From Candidatus Coatesiibacteriota bacterium (lineage in GTDB: Bacteria > RBG-13-66-14): a DNA stretch of 10,664 nt. The DNA is taken from contig DAOVLG010000032.1 of assembly GCA_030631385.1 (NCBI GenBank), positions 1 through 10,664 on the forward strand, given 5' to 3'. The notes under the pieces were generated by a model. The model searched no databases. It had not been told where the DNA came from and worked only from the letters and a program-made list of their open reading frames with translations. This document shows positions 7,666-10,664 of this stretch, in pieces (the first letter of the stretch is position 1; every line of letters starts with the position of its first letter). The position numbers and the translations under genes were made by a program.

Positions 7666-7694
7666 AGCATAGCAGAGAATCGGTTGATTGGCAA
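7666..7694 (-). promoter_or_regulatory. Sigma70-type promoter of DNRLRE paralog 1
   Basis: On the minus strand TTGCCA (7694-7689) and TATGCT (7671-7666) are separated by exactly 17 bases. The predicted transcript starts near 7659, about 55 bases before the ATG at 7604. The same -35 and a shared CTGCTAT at the -10 occur upstream of paralog 2. Confidence 0.65.
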
Positions 7695-7755
7695 GTGCGC
7701 ATAGCCGGCAATCGCCTGAATATTCCCTCCGATCGGCAAAACGGCCGACAACACC

Positions 7756-7781
7756 AAAAAGGGCGCCCTTTCCGGGCGCCC
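7756..7781 (-). terminator. Intrinsic terminator for DNRLRE paralog 2
   Basis: On the minus strand two copies of GGGCGCCC (7781-7774 and 7768-7761) flank GGAAA and are followed by TTTTT (7760-7756). The eight-pair GC stem plus U-tract is a classical intrinsic terminator, 53 bases after the stop at 7835. Each arm is itself a palindrome. Confidence 0.85.
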
Positions 7782-7834
7782 AGATATTCATCCCTTCAAG
7801 TCCTCAAGATTGCGCATCCACTCCAGGGAAGGGA

Positions 7835-8836
7835 TTAGTAGCTGGCCTTGATGGCCCCCCAGGTGGTCTCGGTTACCGCGTAGCCCTCGACGAAGAAGCT
7901 CCAGACGATGTCATCGCCCACCTCGTTCCCGAGCAAATCGGCCAGGCTGCCGTCCACGTAGCAGGTGATCTCGTCGGGCCAGAGCGGGTCGTCGGGGATG
8001 AAGGTGCAGACCACGTCGTGGATGTCGTCGTCATCTATCTCCAGATCGCCGGCGATGGCCCTGGCGGGCGACGGATCGCCAACGCCGATTACGCGGGCAT
8101 CCCCATCCAGGGAGGCGTCGCGGGCGACGAAATCAATGGTGTCCACGTCTATCCCGGACAACTCGTCACAGAGGTGGAAGACGATGTTCGAATCGGACGG
8201 TACGTCTTCCTCGTCGTCCTCGGGATCGTAACCCTCGCCGTAGGGCACGTCCTCGTCGAGGCAGTAATTAACGGTCAGCTTGGGCCGGTAGGTGGCGTTG
8301 GAATAATCGGAGGAGTACAAGTAGGGTTGGCTGCAGCCGGAGCCGGGGTGGTAGACGGAAACGCCGAAGTTGTCGGTGCCGTAGACCCATTCCCGGCACA
8401 GATCGGAGATGTCGAACTCCCACCAGCCGGGCGAGGAGTCGGTGACGATGTAGTCCTCGTAGGAGGTGGCCCACGACGGCCGGTTGTTCCAGAGCACCGT
8501 GGCCTCGTCCCAGTCCACCAGGATCTGGTAGGCGCCGAAGACCCAACCGACGTAGCCGACTGTGACCTCGTAAACCTCGAGGGTGGCGGTTTCTACGTAA
8601 ACATAATCTTGAGTGGTTAGTTCGCTTAGGTCGAACTCGACCAAGCCAGCAGCGTAAACGCCTCACCCGCCGACGTAGTTCAGGATATAGGCGGTGTTCC
8701 CGTGAGGCGTGCCACCCTGCTTGTTATCGATCTCGGCGTCCTTCCCCTCGGAGCCAGGCTGTAACAAAATGGTTTCCGCCGCAGCCAGGCCGATGAGGAG
8801 CAGGAGGCAGAGAGCGACCTTACACAGTAGCCGCAT
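7835..8836 (-). CDS. Secreted DNRLRE plus Ig-like protein with in-frame TGA (candidate selenoprotein), paralog 2
   Basis: From ATG 8836, with GGGAGGA at 8847-8841, the frame runs 334 codons to TAA at 7837-7835, broken only by TGA at codon 58 (8665-8663). Residues 1-20 are a signal peptide ending LAAA. A DNRLRE domain spans about 22-192, closely matching paralog 1: GKDAEIDNKQ, AGLVEFDLS, DWDEATVLWNNRP (108-120), WWEFDISDL, NFGVSV and HPGSGCS with Cys168. A very acidic linker (about 193-214) leads to an Ig-like domain (about 217-317; SGIDVDTIDF, then LADLLGNEVGDDIVWSF) of the kind found in surface proteins, rich in Asp and possibly calcium-binding. The tail TWGAIKASY matches paralog 1. Only a read-through product contains the whole domain with its signal peptide; the TTG at 8644 lacks a ribosome site. 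Selenocysteine at residue 58 is inferred. Confidence 0.78.
8624..8646 (-). promoter_or_regulatory. SECIS-like hairpin downstream of the paralog 2 TGA
   Basis: On the minus strand GCTT-GGTCG, loop AGTT, CGACC, bulged T, AAGC forms nine Watson-Crick pairs with one bulged U. The loop is 26-29 bases after the TGA, the same as in paralog 1. The only difference between the two hairpins is A for G at 8627, which turns a U-G pair into U-A and so keeps the stem. A small GCGT-TT-ACGC stem (8661-8652) lies between it and the TGA. Confidence 0.62.
8663..8665 (-). other. In-frame TGA, codon 58, candidate selenocysteine
   Basis: This TGA falls between VGG and GVYAAGLVEF in the paralog 2 frame, giving the shared pattern GG-TGA-G at the same distance from AGLVEFDLS as in paralog 1. 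The frame before and after it aligns with the paralog without gaps near the site. Confidence 0.72.
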
Positions 8837-8872
8837 ATTGTCCTCCCTTTCGGAATGTTGAAAAGATTGTGC

Positions 8873-8887
8873 GCTGTTTTAAACAGC
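8873..8887 (-). promoter_or_regulatory. Start-proximal perfect palindrome, paralog 2
   Basis: GCTGTTT and AAACAGC are perfect inverted arms around one central base. The element begins seven bases after the -10, so it overlaps or directly follows the predicted transcription start. It could be a repressor operator or a 5' stabilising hairpin. A degenerate counterpart sits at 7639-7654. Confidence 0.5.
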
Positions 8888-8894
8888 TAGATTA

Positions 8895-8940
8895 TTTATA
8901 GCAGAACGAAAATGACTTGGCAACATTTTTTTGAAAAAAT
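8895..8940 (-). promoter_or_regulatory. Sigma70-type promoter with UP-like element, paralog 2
   Basis: On the minus strand TTGCCA (8923-8918) and TATAAA (8900-8895) are 17 bases apart. Directly upstream lies an A/T block, ATTTTTTCAAAAAAAT (8940-8925), which resembles an UP element bound by the RNA polymerase alpha subunit. This suggests strong basal expression. Confidence 0.7.
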
Positions 8941-8999
8941 CTACCATTTATTATGTAAATACCAACCTATTTTATCAATAATCAAAGCAGATACCCGCG

Positions 9000-9025
9000 A
9001 AAAAACGGGGGCGAGTACACCCCCG
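9000..9025 (-). terminator. Intrinsic terminator of the thiC unit
   Basis: On the minus strand CGGGGG (9025-9020) and CCCCCG (9011-9006) flank an eight-base loop and are followed by six T bases (9005-9000). It lies 28 bases after the stop of the small membrane protein gene, closing the thiC transcript. Confidence 0.85.
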
Positions 9026-9053
9026 ATTCCAAAACGACAACGGACCTCCCCCG

Positions 9054-9422
9054 CTAGCGATTCAACGAACGCGTCGCGGGGACGAAATAACGGACGTAGT
9101 AATCCACCACCTCCTCGACGGTGAAGATGTTGATGAGCTCGGTGTCCTTGAGTTCTTCCCACCGTTCGTGAAAAACGAGATCGGTTCTGTACTCTTCGGA
9201 GAGCAGGGCGACGACCTCGTCGTACCGTTCGTCGTTGAAGGCCTCCCGGGCGCCTTCGGGTAGGGTCGAGAGGAAGTGGTCCAGCCTCTCGGCGCGGCCC
9301 TCCTCGACCGTGGGGACCAGGGCGAAGAGCACGATTATCGCGGCGAAGAGCGCCGCCATCACCACCAGGGCGAGCCTCTCCACCCGCCAGTCCGAACCCC
9401 GGAAAAAGCCGCTCCCACCCAT
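9054..9422 (-). CDS. Small single-helix membrane protein downstream of thiC
   Basis: From ATG 9422 this encodes 122 residues. A short basic N-terminus (FFRGSDWRVER) is followed by one hydrophobic helix at about 16-36 (LALVVMAALFAAIIVLFALV) and an acidic, helical C-terminal domain of about 85 residues ending VPATRSLNR. I recognise no family. The start at 9422 is chosen because it lies two bases after the thiC stop, with GGGGAC inside the end of thiC as a possible ribosome site; the frame is open further upstream (to 9524), but that part overlaps thiC. By the positive-inside rule the C-terminal domain is probably outside the cytoplasm. Cotranscription with thiC and the shared terminator at 9000-9025 link it to that unit, but a role in thiamine metabolism is not shown. 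Confidence 0.7.
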   Translation of the reverse strand: MGGSGFFRGSDWRVERLALVVMAALFAAIIVLFALVPTVEEGRAERLDHFLSTLPEGAREAFNDERYDEVVALLSEEYRTDLVFHERWEELKDTELINIFTVEEVVDYYVRYFVPATRSLNR

Positions 9423-9424
9423 GA

Positions 9425-10664
9425 TCAGTCCCCGTAAAGCACCCGGCGCATCCCCTTGATGGCGCAGAGCTCGGAACACATCGTACAGACACTCTCGTCG
9501 GCGGGCTTGCTCATGTTCCGCCACTGTTTGACCAGACCGGGGTCCAGGGCCAGTTCGTACTGTCTCCGCCAGTCCAGCTCGCAGCGGGCGCGCCCCATCT
9601 CGTCGTCTGTGTCCCTAGCACCGGCCAGCCCCCGGGCGATGTCCCCGGCATGGGCGGCGATCCGGCTGGCGATCACACCCAGCTTGACGTGCTCGACTCC
9701 TGGCAGGCAGATGTGTTCGGCCGGGGTGACATAGCAGAGGAAGTCAGCTCCTGCCATAGCGGCGATGGTACCCCCGATGGCCCCGGTGATGTGATCGTAC
9801 CCCGGCGCGATGTCGGTCACCAGGGGACCGAGGACGTAGAATGGTGCTCCGTCGCAGAGTGATTTCTGCAACCTGACGTTGAGGGCGATCTGGTCGGCGG
9901 GCACGTGGCCCGGCCCCTCGACCATCACCTGCACCCCGGCCTCCCGGGCACGGCGGGTCAGCTCACCCAGGGTGATGAGCTCCTGAATCTGGGCCCGGTC
10001 GGTGGCGTCTGCCAGGCAGCCGGGGCGCAGGCCGTCGCCCAGGGAGAGGGTCATGTCGTAGCGCCGGGCGATCTCCAAAAGGCGATCAAACTCTTCGTAG
10101 AGGGGGTTCTCCCGCTCGTTGCGGATGATCCACTCGGTGAGGATGGCACCGCCCCGGCTCACCACCCCGGCCACCCGCGGGGCTTGCTGGAGCAACTCGA
10201 TGGCGGCCCGCGTCACCCCGCAGTGGACGGTGATGAAATCAACGCCGTCCCTCCCGTGGAGCTCGATGGCGCGGAAGAGGTCGTCCGCGGTTATCCGCCA
10301 GACCTCGCGCCCCGACTCATGCACCTGGACGGCTACGTCGTAGATCGGCACCGTGCCGATGGGGACGGGGGAGTTCGATAAAATCGCCAGCCGGGTGGCG
10401 TGGAGGTCGCCACCGGTGGAGAGGTCCATCACCGTATCGGCGCCGGCCTCCAGCGCCACCTTTAATTTCTCCAGCTCCAGCGCCGTATCCGGCGAATCCT
10501 GAGAGGTACCCAGGTTGGCGTTGACCTTGATCCGCAACCCCTCGCCGATGCCAAGGGGACGGGCCCTTCCGGCAACGTTCCTTGGTATGACGGTCCGACC
10601 CTTCGCCACGGACCTCCGCAGACGCTCCGCGTCCACGCCCTCGGCCTTGGCCACCTCCTCGATC
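9425..10664 (-). CDS. thiC: Phosphomethylpyrimidine synthase ThiC (5' end outside window)
   Basis: ThiC is a radical-SAM enzyme that rearranges aminoimidazole ribotide into hydroxymethylpyrimidine phosphate for thiamine synthesis. The window holds 412 residues to TGA 9427-9425; the frame is open to the edge and only a short N-terminal piece, about 15-25 residues, should be missing for a short-form ThiC. Diagnostic segments appear in order: VNANLGTS, TVMDLSTGGDLH, GTVPIYDV, VHCGVTR, SRGGAI, LGDGLRPGC, MVEGPGHVP, LVTDIAPGYDHI and YVTPAEH. The C-terminal cluster motif is CTMCSELC, that is C-x2-C-x3-C, one residue shorter between the last two Cys than the common C-x2-C-x4-C. It lacks the long N-terminal domain of proteobacterial ThiC. 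Any TPP riboswitch would lie beyond the window. Confidence 0.95.
   Translation of the reverse strand, partial: IEEVAKAEGVDAERLRRSVAKGRTVIPRNVAGRARPLGIGEGLRIKVNANLGTSQDSPDTALELEKLKVALEAGADTVMDLSTGGDLHATRLAILSNSPVPIGTVPIYDVAVQVHESGREVWRITADDLFRAIELHGRDGVDFITVHCGVTRAAIELLQQAPRVAGVVSRGGAILTEWIIRNERENPLYEEFDRLLEIARRYDMTLSLGDGLRPGCLADATDRAQIQELITLGELTRRAREAGVQVMVEGPGHVPADQIALNVRLQKSLCDGAPFYVLGPLVTDIAPGYDHITGAIGGTIAAMAGADFLCYVTPAEHICLPGVEHVKLGVIASRIAAHAGDIARGLAGARDTDDEMGRARCELDWRRQYELALDPGLVKQWRNMSKPADESVCTMCSELCAIKGMRRVLYGD

Noticed and set aside
7688..8620. Long plus-strand open frame of 310 codons
   Set aside because: It lies antisense to DNRLRE paralog 2, has no ribosome site, and its Val/Gly-rich product is what complementing Asp/Thr/Tyr-rich codons would give.
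7407..8644. Internal TTG starts at 7409 and 8644 giving separate 146- and 269-residue proteins
   Set aside because: Neither TTG has a ribosome binding sequence, the products would lack a signal peptide and the first strands of the DNRLRE domain, and the TTG falls inside the conserved hairpin.
6969..8836. Both DNRLRE genes as pseudogenes with nonsense mutations
   Set aside because: The stop is at the same aligned codon in both, no frameshifts are present, promoters, ribosome sites and terminators are intact, and domain motifs are conserved on both sides of the TGA.
6969..9053. CRISPR array or mobile element around the paralog pair
   Set aside because: No regular short repeats and spacers, no transposase or integrase, and no terminal inverted repeats; the repetition is explained by the gene duplication.
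9905..10381. Plus-strand open frame of 158 codons opposite thiC
   Set aside because: It is a shadow of the GC-rich thiC coding strand; thiC is unambiguous.
1..10664. Genome-wide reassignment of TGA (to Trp or Gly)
   Set aside because: No other gene in the window has an internal TGA, TGG is used normally for Trp, and TGA ends thiC and the first DNRLRE gene at sensible positions.

Overview
The window reads as chromosomal DNA from a GC-rich, Gram-negative-type (diderm) bacterium, probably an uncultivated lineage. It carries LPS-transport genes (an OstA-like gene and lptB), uses many GTG and TTG starts, and has a pair of secreted DNRLRE-domain proteins ending in a WGxIKA(T/S)(F/Y) tail. That tail recalls proteins of candidate phyla around the FCB group, but the placement is an inference and I cannot name the phylum.

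Layout. Positions 1-971 (+) hold the end of an OstA/LptA-like gene overlapping lptB by one base. Positions 1042-2142 (+) hold a strikingly AT-rich orphan membrane gene with its own extended -10 promoter, probably acquired by transfer. Positions 2209-6579 (+) form a tight cluster: an exported PD40 beta-propeller protein, a GlcD-like FAD oxidase, an M18 aminopeptidase and triosephosphate isomerase, separated by 0, 3 and 9 bases. Positions 6580-6968 are non-coding with several hairpins. Positions 6969-8836 (-) hold two tandem paralogous secreted DNRLRE proteins, each with its own promoter, start-proximal palindrome and terminator. Positions 9054-10664 (-) hold thiC (5' end outside the window) and a small one-helix membrane protein 2 bases downstream.

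The main discovery candidate is the DNRLRE pair. Read from their signal peptides, both genes are interrupted by an in-frame TGA at exactly the same aligned position (codon 59 of one, codon 58 of the other), inside the DNRLRE domain. The reading frame and protein similarity continue on both sides. Starting 16 bases after each TGA is a 23-base segment that is nearly identical in the two genes. It folds into a nine-pair hairpin with one bulged U and an AGUU loop 26-29 bases after the TGA, which is the geometry expected of a bacterial SECIS element. The simplest reading is a previously unrecognised family of secreted selenocysteine-containing DNRLRE proteins, which standard gene callers would truncate at both ends. 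The selenocysteine claim is inference; the double in-frame TGA and the hairpins are visible directly.
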